The notes beneath the pieces are model-generated. The model was given only the letters and a program-made list of their open reading frames with translations, had not been told where the DNA came from and ran no database searches. 58,525 nucleotides of DNA from Planctomycetaceae bacterium (GTDB lineage Bacteria > Planctomycetota > Planctomycetia > Planctomycetales > Planctomycetaceae), in NCBI GenBank assembly GCA_002722955.1, contig PBMZ01000055.1:1-58525 (forward strand), in the 5' to 3' direction. Position numbers and translations under genes: made by a program. Shown piece by piece: positions 8,853 through 17,859 of the stretch (positions are counted from its first letter, which is position 1; each line of letters begins with the position of its first letter).

Positions 8853-10142
8853 TTAGGGGGCATTGATCGATGCGCGGTCAAACCGAAATTCAACCGGCAC
8901 ATTGATCAACAGTGTCGGCGCTTCGTAGACGAATCGGCAAGCGCTCAGGTCGACTTTGCTACTTGGAAACTCGTACTCGACGACAACGGATTTGCCAGCT
9001 TGAAGTGGGTTGCGGAAGTCGGTGTAGTCGACCCGAGATTCGCCGCATTCCATGTACGCTCGATTATGAAAAATCCATGTTCGGTGCGATTCAAAGGCGG
9101 GACCGGCTCGATCGTAACTGATGGCAATGCGGACGTGGATCGATTGTTTCGTTGAGCGGATTTCTTGCAAGATTGCCGTGACACCACCGCGACGGCGAGC
9201 GACGCCGCTGGCGTTCGCTAACTCGGTGAACACCAATCGCTCGCTACCCGCGGCGAGCAGTATTTGGCAGCGGCCTTGAAGTTGACATTCTCGCGCCGTC
9301 GACATTGCCTTGGCGTTGAAGTCGACCTTCAATCGAGCACCGCTGCCACCCTCGCCCAATGGTAATTCCAAACGAGCGTCGCGGCTGCGGACGGCAAGTT
9401 CTTTATTGCCCAGCTTGGCAGAAAAGTCGGCTGGCGAGTAAGACAAGAACAGAGGACGCAATCGAGGTTCGCCCAGCAATTGCAATCGAAATGACAGCAA
9501 CTGAATTTGGTTGTTTCCAAAGACTGGGCGGAACCTTGCCTGAGTTAACTGAATGCGGAACGGACCCGAATACGCAACAGGCGGTCGCTGATCAGACTCG
9601 TTTGGAGTTAATCGTAACGAAGCTTTATCAGTGGCCGCACCGACTTGGAATCCTTGAGATTCGGCCAGTTGGTCAAGCGTTCGCCAAAACGTTGTCGCCT
9701 CGATGGAAGTTTGTCCGGCCAATACTGTCGCAGCGAGTCCCGACGAGTCGATCGAATTCCCCGTTTGTTGTTGCAGCTGTTCTAGAGTTTCTTTTAGCGA
9801 GTGCTCGCCTTCGATCGAAACTCGAGTCGGCTTGATCGATGCCAGAGCCTTGTCTCTTTCGAGCTTTAACCGAATTCGCTGAAGCGCCGCGCGTGTCGAC
9901 ACCGAACGAACAACTTCTGCTGGCGGCAAAACAGGCAAAACCGCTGGCCCTAACTTCAGCAGCGCTGTTTCGGCCGCTTGCCGCTTGCTGCGTTTGTCGG
10001 CATCGAGTTGCTTGATGAGCGCCGCGACTTTGGTGCGATCAACATCGGGCTCGGCGGCTTGCAGAAAGCGTGAAGAGATCACCAACAGACAACACATCGC
10101 GGCGACGATGGTGCATGTCGCTATGTGAAACCTGGTTTGCAT
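8853..10142 (-). CDS. Secreted hypothetical protein with STN-like region
   Basis: A 429-aa protein of unknown function. The N-terminus has a signal sequence (TCTIVAAMCCLLVISSRFLQA). A helical segment follows at about 35-95 (DKRSKRQAAETALLKLGPAVLPVL), which looks like a HEAT-type repeat. Then comes a short STN/secretin-N-like region at about 110-180 (SLKETLEQLQQQTG and FWRTLDQLAESQGFQV). The rest is beta-rich without a recognised motif and ends with FRFDRASINAP. It is probably periplasmic. It may share a transcript with the QW-repeat protein downstream, although the 140-bp gap contains a strong hairpin. Confidence 0.75.
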   Translation of the reverse strand: MQTRFHIATCTIVAAMCCLLVISSRFLQAAEPDVDRTKVAALIKQLDADKRSKRQAAETALLKLGPAVLPVLPPAEVVRSVSTRAALQRIRLKLERDKALASIKPTRVSIEGEHSLKETLEQLQQQTGNSIDSSGLAATVLAGQTSIEATTFWRTLDQLAESQGFQVGAATDKASLRLTPNESDQRPPVAYSGPFRIQLTQARFRPVFGNNQIQLLSFRLQLLGEPRLRPLFLSYSPADFSAKLGNKELAVRSRDARLELPLGEGGSGARLKVDFNAKAMSTARECQLQGRCQILLAAGSERLVFTELANASGVARRRGGVTAILQEIRSTKQSIHVRIAISYDRAGPAFESHRTWIFHNRAYMECGESRVDYTDFRNPLQAGKSVVVEYEFPSSKVDLSACRFVYEAPTLLINVPVEFRFDRASINAP

Positions 10143-10328
10143 TCGGTGGCCTCAAACAAACGTTGGGGGAGTCAAACGTGCCCTCGACCATGATACCGGT
10201 CCGATTCTTCGAGTGGAAACCCGCAATTGACGGGAATCGTGCTTCGCCGGCGTGGAGGCTTGAGCGGGTATAGGAATCTCGGCCTATGTATGTTTGAGTC
10301 ATCGTTGTTTCAATAGAGAGGTCTGGTT

Positions 10329-10796
10329 GTGCGAATTCTTCCGATTTTATGCTTGATTTTCAGCCTCGGAATCATCGATCACCAAGCAGCCCACGCAGCG
10401 AATCCGGGTCTGATCGAACTCGCGGCCGACGGCGATTTGTACCAAGGTCGAGTTTACGCGCGCGACACGGACTCGGTTTGGCTGATCGAACGCGATAGCC
10501 AGATCTACGAAGTCGATTTGGCCGACGTGACGAAATTCCGCAAGCTTCAGCCGAAGTTCGACTTCTTCTCGCCAGCCGACATGCGAGCACAATTGGTGGC
10601 CGAGCTCGGCAACAAGTACGACTACGCAGCCAGCACGCACTTTCTTGTCTGCGGACCGAAGGGCGAGGCCAAAGAGTCTTGCGACGTCCTAGAAGACATC
10701 TACCGCACATGCTTTCGCTACCTCACCGTACGCGGTTTTCAAATCAAACAACCAAAGCGATCCCTTGATCGCCATCATCTTTCCCAACCGAAGTGA
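10329..10796 (+). CDS. DUF1570-type protein, N-terminal half (frameshifted gene)
   Basis: This frame encodes a signal peptide (MRILPILCLIFSLGII...AHA) and the N-terminal half of a DUF1570-type protein, including the lead-in FLVCGPKGEAKESC and an amphipathic helix (VLEDIYRTCFRYLTVRGF). Family continuity breaks at about 10755-10762. After QIKQPK the frame reads unrelated residues to a stop at 10796, while the expected continuation (PLIAIIFPNRSDF) is in the +1 frame. Skipping one base there joins both halves into a protein of about 397 aa. This could be a real mutation, an assembly error or, less likely, programmed shifting. Confidence 0.75.
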   Translation: MRILPILCLIFSLGIIDHQAAHAANPGLIELAADGDLYQGRVYARDTDSVWLIERDSQIYEVDLADVTKFRKLQPKFDFFSPADMRAQLVAELGNKYDYAASTHFLVCGPKGEAKESCDVLEDIYRTCFRYLTVRGFQIKQPKRSLDRHHLSQPK

Positions 10797-11523
10797 CTTT
10801 GTCGAGTACTGCGACGACGACGACGTCACACCATCCGCCGGCTTGCGTGGTTACTACAGTTCGGACACCAACCGAATCGCATTGTTTGTTCAATCGTCAA
10901 AGACCAAGGGGGGGCGCCACGTCAGCGACGTTATGAAACCAAGCATTGATTTGTTCGCACCGCCGCGAGCAACAGGATTCTCGACACGCACGATGGCACG
11001 CCACTCGGTTCATCCATCGATTCAGGCGGGCTTGAAAGCCACCTTGATTCACGAAGCCACGCATCAAGTCGCTTTCAATTTCGGTTTGCATCATCGCATT
11101 GGGGATAACCCGCGCTGGGTCGTCGAGGGTTTGGCGACACTGTTCGAGGCACCTGGCATCCGAAACTCGAACGGCACTAAGGGCAAGGTCAGTAAACGCA
11201 GCCGCTTGAACTTGGAACGTTACCTGCGATTTCAGAATTACGCTCAGTCGCGGCGAATCCGCGGCTCGCTGCGTTCCTTTGTCGAGTCCGATCGCGCGTT
11301 CAGTTCGGTGTTGGATGCGTATGCCGAGGCCTGGGCCCTAACGTTTTTCTTGGCCGAGACGCGACCGCGGGCTTACGAGAGCTTTTTGAAGAAAATAGCC
11401 GCCCGTGATCCTTTCGAAGACTACGACAAGTCCGATCGCATCAACGACTTCGAAGACGCTTTCGGTGATGGCATGGATGTGCTCGAGACGAACTTTCTGA
11501 GATATATCGCGAAGTTTCAATAA
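10765..11523 (+). CDS. DUF1570-type protein, C-terminal half with HExxH motif (frameshifted gene)
   Basis: This is the catalytic half of the same broken gene. It has a zinc-metalloprotease-like HEATH motif (ATLIHEATHQVAFN) and, about 25 residues on, WVVEGLATLFE, whose Glu could be the third zinc ligand as in gluzincins. The listed start is a TTG with no convincing ribosome-binding site and lies mid-domain, so it is probably not a true start. The intact protein would be secreted by the signal peptide in the upstream half. Enzymatic activity of DUF1570 proteins has not been shown to my knowledge. A hairpin follows the stop. Confidence 0.8.
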   Translation: MIAIIFPNRSDFVEYCDDDDVTPSAGLRGYYSSDTNRIALFVQSSKTKGGRHVSDVMKPSIDLFAPPRATGFSTRTMARHSVHPSIQAGLKATLIHEATHQVAFNFGLHHRIGDNPRWVVEGLATLFEAPGIRNSNGTKGKVSKRSRLNLERYLRFQNYAQSRRIRGSLRSFVESDRAFSSVLDAYAEAWALTFFLAETRPRAYESFLKKIAARDPFEDYDKSDRINDFEDAFGDGMDVLETNFLRYIAKFQ

Positions 11524-11548
11524 GCTCGGCTCAAGCATTGCCTAAGTA

Positions 11549-11571
11549 GCCCCGCGACGGAATCGCGGGGC
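11549..11571. terminator. GC-rich intergenic hairpin after the DUF1570 gene
   Basis: A 9-bp perfect stem, GCCCCGCGA (11549-11557) with TCGCGGGGC (11563-11571), around a 5-base loop, 25 bp after the stop. There is no following T-run, so it may be a dispersed repeat or a structure that only helps termination. Confidence 0.5.
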
Positions 11572-11643
11572 CACGAGCCGCTTTGACGATCTGCGCCGCG
11601 AACGGTACAGTGTTTCGATTCTCAATCGACAAGGTAACGAAAC

Positions 11644-13074
11644 ATGAGCGACTCGCGTCCGAATATCGTCTTTATCATCACCGACCAACAGCGGTTCGAC
11701 ACCATTAACGCGTTGGGTTATGACTACATTGATACGCCCAACTTGGACCGCTTGGTCAACGAAGGTGTGACGTTTACGAATTGTCACATTTCGGCACCGT
11801 CGTGTGCTCCGTCAAGAGCCAGCTTATTCACCGGATACTATCCACACACGACTGGCATCTTGCGAAACGCGGACGCTTGGAATCACTCGTGGATCGAACT
11901 TCTGGCCGAAAGCGGATACCGCTGCGTCAACGTCGGTAAAATGCACACGTATCCGTACCACTCGCCGTTGGGCTTTCACGAGCGATACGTTGTCGAGAAC
12001 AAAGACCGCTATCTCGAAGAACGTTATTACTTCGACGAATGGGACAAGGCCCTCGCGGCGCACGGCTTGGTCAAACAGCAGCGCGAGAAATATCGCGAGC
12101 GGCCCGATTACAACGAGTGCCTGGGTGCCTTCAAATGGGAGCTTCCGGCCGACCTCCAGTCCGATAATTTCGTCGGCAACACGGCAACTTGGTGGCTCAA
12201 CAGTTATCCCAATACGCAACCGCTATTTCTTGAGATTGGCTTCCCCGGACCGCATCCACCTTACGACCCGACACCGGAGCTTGCGGAAAAGTACATGCAG
12301 CGCGACTTACCGTTGATGGATGTGACCGAAGAGGAACTCGATGGTCAGCCGCCGGTTTACAAGCAGATGCGGCAGCACAACTTCGAAGTCGACCATGATT
12401 CAGTCGTGCATCTACCCGACCCAACACCCGAACAACGTCATCGCCAGCGAGCCTATTACATGGCCAATGTCGAGATGATCGACACCAAAGTCGGCGAGAT
12501 CATGCAGGCCCTTGAAGACAACGGCTACGGCGACAACACAGTCGTCATCTTTACATCCGACCATGGCGACTGCCTGACGGATCACGGACACAGCCAAAAG
12601 TGGACGATGTACGATACGATCATGAAGATGCCAATGATCGTTTGGGCTCCGGGCCGATTCAAAGGCGGCTTGAAGATCGACGGACTTTGCCAGCAGATGG
12701 ACATCGGCCCGGCGATCTTGGAGTTAGCGGGAGTCGAAGTCCCCGAAACAATGGAAGCCCGCTCGGTCTTGCCTGCATTGGAAGAGAATGAATGGGCCCC
12801 ACGCGACTACGTCTACGCCGAGCATGGTCGCGACAACATTCTCGAGGGCACCGAGTTCATGACGATGGTCCGCAGCGAGGACTGGAAGCTAGTCCATTTC
12901 GTCGACGAGCCTAACGGTCAACTGTTCAACTTGAACGACGATCCCGAAGAGATCAAAAATCTGTGGGACGACCCGGACTCGGAGGACAAGAAACGCGAGC
13001 TACTCGACGAGCTACGAGAGTGGCGGATCCGCAGTCTAGTCCACACAGCATCCTGGGCGTCCGATTTCCGCTGA
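11644..13074 (+). CDS. Sulfatase (formylglycine type), no signal peptide
   Basis: A 476-aa alkaline-phosphatase-superfamily sulfatase. The maturation motif CAPSR is at residues 54-58, so Cys54 would be converted to formylglycine. The early metal ligand Asp14 is in IITDQQ, and further metal-site residues sit in TSDHGDCL near residue 300. The TDQQ start and overall pattern resemble choline-sulfatase/phosphonate-monoester-hydrolase-like enzymes rather than arylsulfatases with DD. There is no signal peptide, so it probably acts in the cytoplasm on small imported sulfate or phosphonate esters. No maturase gene (FGE or anSME) is present in this window. The substrate is not determinable. Confidence 0.92.
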   Translation: MSDSRPNIVFIITDQQRFDTINALGYDYIDTPNLDRLVNEGVTFTNCHISAPSCAPSRASLFTGYYPHTTGILRNADAWNHSWIELLAESGYRCVNVGKMHTYPYHSPLGFHERYVVENKDRYLEERYYFDEWDKALAAHGLVKQQREKYRERPDYNECLGAFKWELPADLQSDNFVGNTATWWLNSYPNTQPLFLEIGFPGPHPPYDPTPELAEKYMQRDLPLMDVTEEELDGQPPVYKQMRQHNFEVDHDSVVHLPDPTPEQRHRQRAYYMANVEMIDTKVGEIMQALEDNGYGDNTVVIFTSDHGDCLTDHGHSQKWTMYDTIMKMPMIVWAPGRFKGGLKIDGLCQQMDIGPAILELAGVEVPETMEARSVLPALEENEWAPRDYVYAEHGRDNILEGTEFMTMVRSEDWKLVHFVDEPNGQLFNLNDDPEEIKNLWDDPDSEDKKRELLDELREWRIRSLVHTASWASDFR

Positions 13075-13106
13075 TGTGATCTCCGTGGTAACCCAACGCG
13101 CGGGAC

Positions 13107-13146
13107 GTTGCACGTTCCTATGCCGAAGGCATTGCAGACGCGCAAC
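13107..13146. repeat. Small two-part inverted repeat between convergent genes
   Basis: An outer pair GTTGC/GCAAC (13107-13111 with 13142-13146) encloses an inner hairpin ATGCC-GAA-GGCAT (13120-13132). It sits between the convergent ends of the sulfatase and PQQ/LamG genes and could act as a bidirectional transcription end, but the stems are short. Confidence 0.35.
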
Positions 13147-13178
13147 ATCAGAACTTTCGCGGCAGGCTTCATGTGTTG

Positions 13179-16100
13179 TCACAGTGGCCAAACGACCATT
13201 ATTGGATTTCCAAGCTGACTGGCAATGCGCCGCAATTGCGATGTCGAGACTGAATCTTCCAACTGAACATAAAACGCGTTCGGTGCCGCTGTCATGAACT
13301 TGTCCAGACCCAGGCGGCCAAAGCCGAAGACCGTCATGTTGCCCTGCATCTGCCAATAGCTGTCTTGATGGTTGTCCGTTGATTGATGGACCAAAATCAA
13401 GCTGCGGCCCGCTCGGCGGTCTCCGAAGGCGACCCATTCGTGACTGCGGCCTTGCCAACTCTCGCGAGCCGAACTGTTCAGATCGTCTCGTAGCACGAAG
13501 TCGTTGCCATCCAAGTCCAACTTGCCTCCCGGCGTGCCCTCATACAAAAACCAATAGGCATGCGCGGCCTTCACCACAGTGCACCGAACGTGGTGTTTGA
13601 AGATGTCGTAGCGCATCGCCCACTTGCCATCGGTGGTTTCCGACAGCAATGAAACGGCAAGAGGCCCGCTGGCCACGACGGTTGTCTTACATTTGGTCTT
13701 TCCGCTGCCCGCGTGAAAGATACCTTCTGGATGCACCAGATTCGGCAAGCCCCGATAGTTGCCCGCCGAGCCTCCGCGCGGATGGTAGTTGATCCAATCT
13801 TTGCCATCGACATCATCCAAGCTGCCAAACCCACCACCCGATTTGGAAAAGTACCAACTGCCAACAGCCGTTTGAATCCGCCACGATTCCGACTCTTCGT
13901 GAACGCCGGCGTCGCTGATGCGAACATCACTGTTTCGTGACGCACTGGACGAGGCTGCGGTGACGACGATGTTTTCGGTCGAACCAGCCGACATCTGTCC
14001 GGGAACTTCCACAAGCAGCGAGCCGATTGCTGGCATCCACTGATGGCGGAGCACCTTGCCGCGGCTCGTGGCGACTTTCAGGTGCTCGGTGTTCTTGTCG
14101 AGTCGAATGGACAGCTCTGCAATACCGTTTTCGTGGCCTGCCGATCCGGCTCGCAAGGTTGCTCGGAATGGCAAGGACACTTGTCGTGGCTTTGCGTTAC
14201 CGGACAAGTTCACTCGGTCACGGCTACCAACGGGAATGCTTGGACTTGGCGAAGAAGTTGGCCCGCGTGTGGCTGACACTTTGCGAGGCTTCGTCGGACG
14301 GCCACCTAGAGCGGCTTGATATCGTTTGCGAGCTTCCTCGGGCCCGACGAATCTTGTCAGTAGCGCGATGCCATCAAATACGCCGTTCCAGCTTCTGCCG
14401 TCTTGGTACTCGGCACCGAAGACGAGTTGTTGGCGATCGTCCCAGTTGCTGAAGTTGCCGCTGACGTTGTTTCCCTTGTAACTGCGTTCGCCATTCAGGT
14501 AGCAGACAACTTCACCGTCGCGGTAAGTCACCAGAATGTGCACTGGCTTTTGCGGCTGGATGCGGCCCAAGATCGATTGCGGTTTCATCCCGTTCTCGCC
14601 CGTTCGCGGAGTCCGCAGCCGAAGCAGCAACTGATCCCTCTCCTGCGCCAACGTGAAGTTCCGGTGAAACCCATCCGTCGAAAACGTGATCATGCGGGCT
14701 GGTCCGACCTGTCGCAGATCAGGCGTTGTGGCGATGGTCTCGATAGTCAGCTCGTTGGATTGCTTGGCCGCCTTCAGCAGCGGCGCGGCGGCTCCTTGAA
14801 GATGGAACGAGCCGTCTTTGACGTCCATGCGACCGTCGGCGTCGAACTTGGCGCGATCACGGCGGACCAGTTTTGGCCGCTGTGAAGCCAGTGTTCCCAT
14901 CGGCGTTCCTTGTCCAATGCCTCGCTTCCAAGCGTAGAACAGGGTGGGATCATTCTTGCCCGGCCAATTGCTGAGGTCCAACTTCGCAGGTCGAGTAAAC
15001 GGCTTGGGAGTTGTTGGCTTCGACGTTACGTTGACTTTCATCTTTGCCGCTGCAGAAGAGACCGCGAGACAACGGACGGCGCCGCTTCGGTCTCGGCAAA
15101 AGACTCGACCGTTGGCCAGAACGACGTGAGGCCACGCATCCGTTCGAGAAAGCACGCGTGCCATTGCCAGTTGAGTGAATTTCGTAGCAGACCGCTTCGT
15201 GGTTTCGACCAGCGACAAGTTCCCGTTGTCTCCGTAAACGATCAACCGGTCATCGCTGGTGACGATGCACGAGCCAGGTGTTCCGTTGCTGCCGCCAGCC
15301 CATAATTCGCGACCTGTCTCGAAGTCGGCGCAATGGACTCCTTGCCAAGCCCAATAGATGCGGCCTTCATGAATCACGGGGCTGCAGACGGCCGATTGGA
15401 TTTCGATGTTCTCCCAAACCTTCGTGGCGCCTCGTAAAGTGATCCGCACGCGGCACATTGACTTGTGATTGTAAGACGACGTGATGATCACCGAGTCTCC
15501 GAACACGGCCGGCGTCGGAATGTTGTTGCCGAAGTCAGTCGTCCAAGGAAAGACGGCCACGGTTTGACCAGCGCGACTGCCGTCAGTCCGCGTGACAACC
15601 AGATTCCGCAGTGTCAACACGGCCACGCATTGGACGCCTTGCACGGTGATCGGGACTGGTCCGCCCGTGTGGCCGGCCTCGTCACGATTGGCGGAAGTCC
15701 AAAGCTCCTTGCCGGTGCGTTTGTCGAAAGCGACCAAGTTACCCTTGTTGCCGCCGACCTCGACAATGATTTGCGAGCCCATGACAAGCGGCGCGGTTGT
15801 GTAACCATAGTCTCGCTGAGTGCGACGGCGCTTCGCGACTTCGGGTCGCCGTTTGGCTTGGTATCGATCGTAGATGTTCAGGCCCCAGCCCCGTTTGCCC
15901 CTTTGCTTTGTGTCCCAAGCATTCAAGGCGCCGTCGATTCCCAGCGTGAATAATGTTTGAGTCTCCGTGTCGTACTCGGGCGTCGAGCAAGCTCCCGAAT
16001 AAAGGCCTTGATCGCCAAGAGCGAAGCGGCCGTACTTGGGAGACGCGTACGTTTGCCGCCACTTCTCTTCTCCGCTGACGGCATCCAAGCAAATCACGGA

Positions 16101-16337
16101 GTCGCGATTCCGGCGCCATCCGGTCAAGTACACATTGTCTCCAACGACCAACGGCGCGGCACTGCCCTCACCCGCAGAGAACTTCCACAGCTCGCCTTTA
16201 ACGAAAGACCGCCCGTCCCAGCCCGAGGTTTCCGCGCCGACACCGTTCCGCGTTGGTCCGCGCCAATGTTGCCAGTCAGCAGCACTACCAAGCGTGCAGA
16301 TTAGAACGAGGCCAATAAAGCACGAAAATCGAAACAT
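13179..16337 (-). CDS. Secreted PQQ-like beta-propeller / LamG fusion protein
   Basis: A protein of about 1052 aa. The start at 16337 (MFRFSCFIGLVLICTLGSA) gives a clean signal peptide; in-frame ATGs at 16358 and 16373 are alternatives. Residues about 25-430 are PQQ-like/BamB-like propeller repeats (for example VICLDAVSGEEKWRQ, LVAFDKRTGKELW). Residues about 490-680 form a LamG/concanavalin-like domain (YRDGEVVCYLNGER). The last 330 residues contain an additional beta-rich domain I do not recognise. It is probably periplasmic; proteins of this type in planctomycetes are assumed to bind or act on polysaccharide, without proof. Confidence 0.88.
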   Translation of the reverse strand: MFRFSCFIGLVLICTLGSAADWQHWRGPTRNGVGAETSGWDGRSFVKGELWKFSAGEGSAAPLVVGDNVYLTGWRRNRDSVICLDAVSGEEKWRQTYASPKYGRFALGDQGLYSGACSTPEYDTETQTLFTLGIDGALNAWDTKQRGKRGWGLNIYDRYQAKRRPEVAKRRRTQRDYGYTTAPLVMGSQIIVEVGGNKGNLVAFDKRTGKELWTSANRDEAGHTGGPVPITVQGVQCVAVLTLRNLVVTRTDGSRAGQTVAVFPWTTDFGNNIPTPAVFGDSVIITSSYNHKSMCRVRITLRGATKVWENIEIQSAVCSPVIHEGRIYWAWQGVHCADFETGRELWAGGSNGTPGSCIVTSDDRLIVYGDNGNLSLVETTKRSATKFTQLAMARVLSRTDAWPHVVLANGRVFCRDRSGAVRCLAVSSAAAKMKVNVTSKPTTPKPFTRPAKLDLSNWPGKNDPTLFYAWKRGIGQGTPMGTLASQRPKLVRRDRAKFDADGRMDVKDGSFHLQGAAAPLLKAAKQSNELTIETIATTPDLRQVGPARMITFSTDGFHRNFTLAQERDQLLLRLRTPRTGENGMKPQSILGRIQPQKPVHILVTYRDGEVVCYLNGERSYKGNNVSGNFSNWDDRQQLVFGAEYQDGRSWNGVFDGIALLTRFVGPEEARKRYQAALGGRPTKPRKVSATRGPTSSPSPSIPVGSRDRVNLSGNAKPRQVSLPFRATLRAGSAGHENGIAELSIRLDKNTEHLKVATSRGKVLRHQWMPAIGSLLVEVPGQMSAGSTENIVVTAASSSASRNSDVRISDAGVHEESESWRIQTAVGSWYFSKSGGGFGSLDDVDGKDWINYHPRGGSAGNYRGLPNLVHPEGIFHAGSGKTKCKTTVVASGPLAVSLLSETTDGKWAMRYDIFKHHVRCTVVKAAHAYWFLYEGTPGGKLDLDGNDFVLRDDLNSSARESWQGRSHEWVAFGDRRAGRSLILVHQSTDNHQDSYWQMQGNMTVFGFGRLGLDKFMTAAPNAFYVQLEDSVSTSQLRRIASQLGNPIMVVWPL

Positions 16338-16455
16338 TGCCGCGCACCTTGATCGCATGAAAAGTTGGAACATTCTCGGTATTGAACGAAGAACATAACG
16401 AGTGTCCGGCGAGTCGCCCGGAAATACAAGCCAGCGACGAAGCCCAAGCCTTCAA

Positions 16456-16560
16456 CGCCCCCGACTTTACGTCGGGTCCTCACGTCTTTGTACTACCAAG
16501 TCCTTGCACCGGACGGTGTAGTGCAAAGACGCGAGAACCCCTGAGATAAACTCAGGGGCG
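16456..16560. repeat. Composite element of three hairpins
   Basis: The order is: hairpin 1 CCCGAC/GTCGGG (16460-16476); hairpin 2 with CGTCTTTG (16483-16490) pairing to CAAAGACG (16524-16531), extended by ACTACC against GGTGTAGT; hairpin 3 CCCCTGAG-ATAAA-CTCAGGGG (16538-16558). The outermost CGCCCC and GGGGCG can also pair, which would give a cloverleaf. It lies between the SAM hydrolase stop and the PQQ gene start. No coding potential or known RNA family was recognised; probably a miniature intergenic repeat or structured RNA. Confidence 0.7.
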
Positions 16561-16567
16561 GCAAAAG

Positions 16568-17368
16568 TCAGCCTGTGCAACGAACGCGGACTTCGTCACC
16601 GACATGGCAACCGATGATCTTCTCGGCGCTGGCTTGATTCGCAGCGATCTCGAGGAAATTGGAACTGCCGATCAATGCCAACAATTCTCCCGCAGCGATA
16701 TTCGCATACGTCGAGTGGAGTCCTTCGAGGCGTCGCTCTGCGATTTCAACGACGAGACTTTTCGGTTCATGTCCATGCAACATCGACTCGGCAATGTTTG
16801 TCGTCACGTTGCCGAATCCGTCGATGGCTCGAACGCTGCCCTGGATGATATCTCCGGTCAACTTGGCCGGCGGAAGATCGATCGTGATGAGTGGTTCGTC
16901 AGTTACTGGGCCGAAATCCGTTGGTTCCCGACCAAGGCTCAAGTCGGCGGCAACCGGAGCCATGATGTCTCGCCCATGAAAGGTCGATGACACCGAGCCA
17001 CTTTCGTCGAGATGGTGGAATTCGACAACTTGCTCGACACGGTCTGAGACCAGCGTGAACAAACCGTTGTCCGGCGCCACGACAAACTGCCCAGCAATGG
17101 ATGCAATCACAATTCGCCGATCGCTACCGACTCCCGGATCAACAACGACAACGTGAATCGAGCCCCCCGGAAACGCGGCCAAGAGTTCGCCCAACAAAAC
17201 AGCACCGCGAGTGATGTCGTGTCGCGGTATCTTGTGAGTGCCGTCGATGATGGTTGCTGACGGGTTTCGCGAAAGGATCGCCCCCTTCATCTGGGCCACG
17301 TAAGTGTCGTACTCGCCAAAGTCTGTTGTTAGCGTGATCCGTCGAGCGGACATTTGAGAGGCCTTCAT
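16568..17368 (-). CDS. SAM hydroxide adenosyltransferase / SAM hydrolase (DUF62)
   Basis: A 266-aa member of the fluorinase/chlorinase-like DUF62 family, which splits S-adenosylmethionine with water into adenosine and methionine. Conserved family segments are in order: TLTTDFGEYDTYV near residues 12-24, VVVDPGVGSDRR, VAPDNGLF, TFHGRDIMAPVAA, AIDGFGNVTTNI and GSSNFLEIAAN. The Asp-Arg-His water-activating residues of the hydrolases are consistent with HGRD, and no halogenase-type insertion is apparent. Two ATGs are possible (17368 and 17353); the second begins right before the conserved strand. It is cytoplasmic. Confidence 0.93.
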   Translation of the reverse strand: MKASQMSARRITLTTDFGEYDTYVAQMKGAILSRNPSATIIDGTHKIPRHDITRGAVLLGELLAAFPGGSIHVVVVDPGVGSDRRIVIASIAGQFVVAPDNGLFTLVSDRVEQVVEFHHLDESGSVSSTFHGRDIMAPVAADLSLGREPTDFGPVTDEPLITIDLPPAKLTGDIIQGSVRAIDGFGNVTTNIAESMLHGHEPKSLVVEIAERRLEGLHSTYANIAAGELLALIGSSNFLEIAANQASAEKIIGCHVGDEVRVRCTG

Positions 17369-17445
17369 GTCAGCCGATTGCCATTTCCGTACTCAGTGCC
17401 GCACATTGCTGGCAGAATAAGCTCACATCCTCACACATTGCGACG

Positions 17446-17856
17446 TTATAGGCGATCAGGCATTCCATCACGATCAACTGGTTGTTGGATTCCTTCCGTC
17501 TTGTCGGCGCAAATGAAACTTGCGTCGTATGTTTCATCGCGCGGAATCAACAGAGCATCAAAGATCGCGTGTATGAAATCATGTTGCGATTCAAAGACCA
17601 TCAAGTCATCAGAAAGTCGAGCACGGATTCCTGTCTTGATGTGGCCATGGCAAGGATGATGAACATCCGCCCAAACGAAGACGGTGAATACACTTCGACA
17701 ACGGAGCTTGATAGGTTCACTGTCTGCAAGAGTGAGCGTGTCACCCCAGCGTCCCAGTGAGAACAAAATCGAGGTCTCTGTTTTTGCCTCAAATTGCGCG
17801 ATGAAATCTAGGATCGGAAATTCATCACGGGAGTTCGAAAACTTGGAAGTATCCAT
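17446..17856 (-). CDS. Small hypothetical protein
   Basis: A 136-aa product with no recognised family. It has balanced globular composition (FPILDFIAQFEAKTETSILF, VFTVFVWADVHHPCHG), no signal peptide and no membrane segment. It is preferred over the overlapping opposite-strand frame because of its length and composition. A 7-bp inverted repeat lies 3 bases upstream of its ATG. It is 77 bp upstream of the SAM hydrolase on the same strand. Function unknown. Confidence 0.5.
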   Translation of the reverse strand: MDTSKFSNSRDEFPILDFIAQFEAKTETSILFSLGRWGDTLTLADSEPIKLRCRSVFTVFVWADVHHPCHGHIKTGIRARLSDDLMVFESQHDFIHAIFDALLIPRDETYDASFICADKTEGIQQPVDRDGMPDRL

Positions 17857-17859
17857 TAC

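Noticed and set aside
10765..11523. Independent gene starting at the TTG at 10765
   Set aside because: The start lies in mid-domain, lacks a ribosome-binding site and the missing N-terminus is encoded just upstream in another frame.
17482..17760. Plus-strand 92-codon frame opposite the small hypothetical gene
   Set aside because: Shorter, no recognised motif, and it overlaps fully with the more plausible minus-strand frame.
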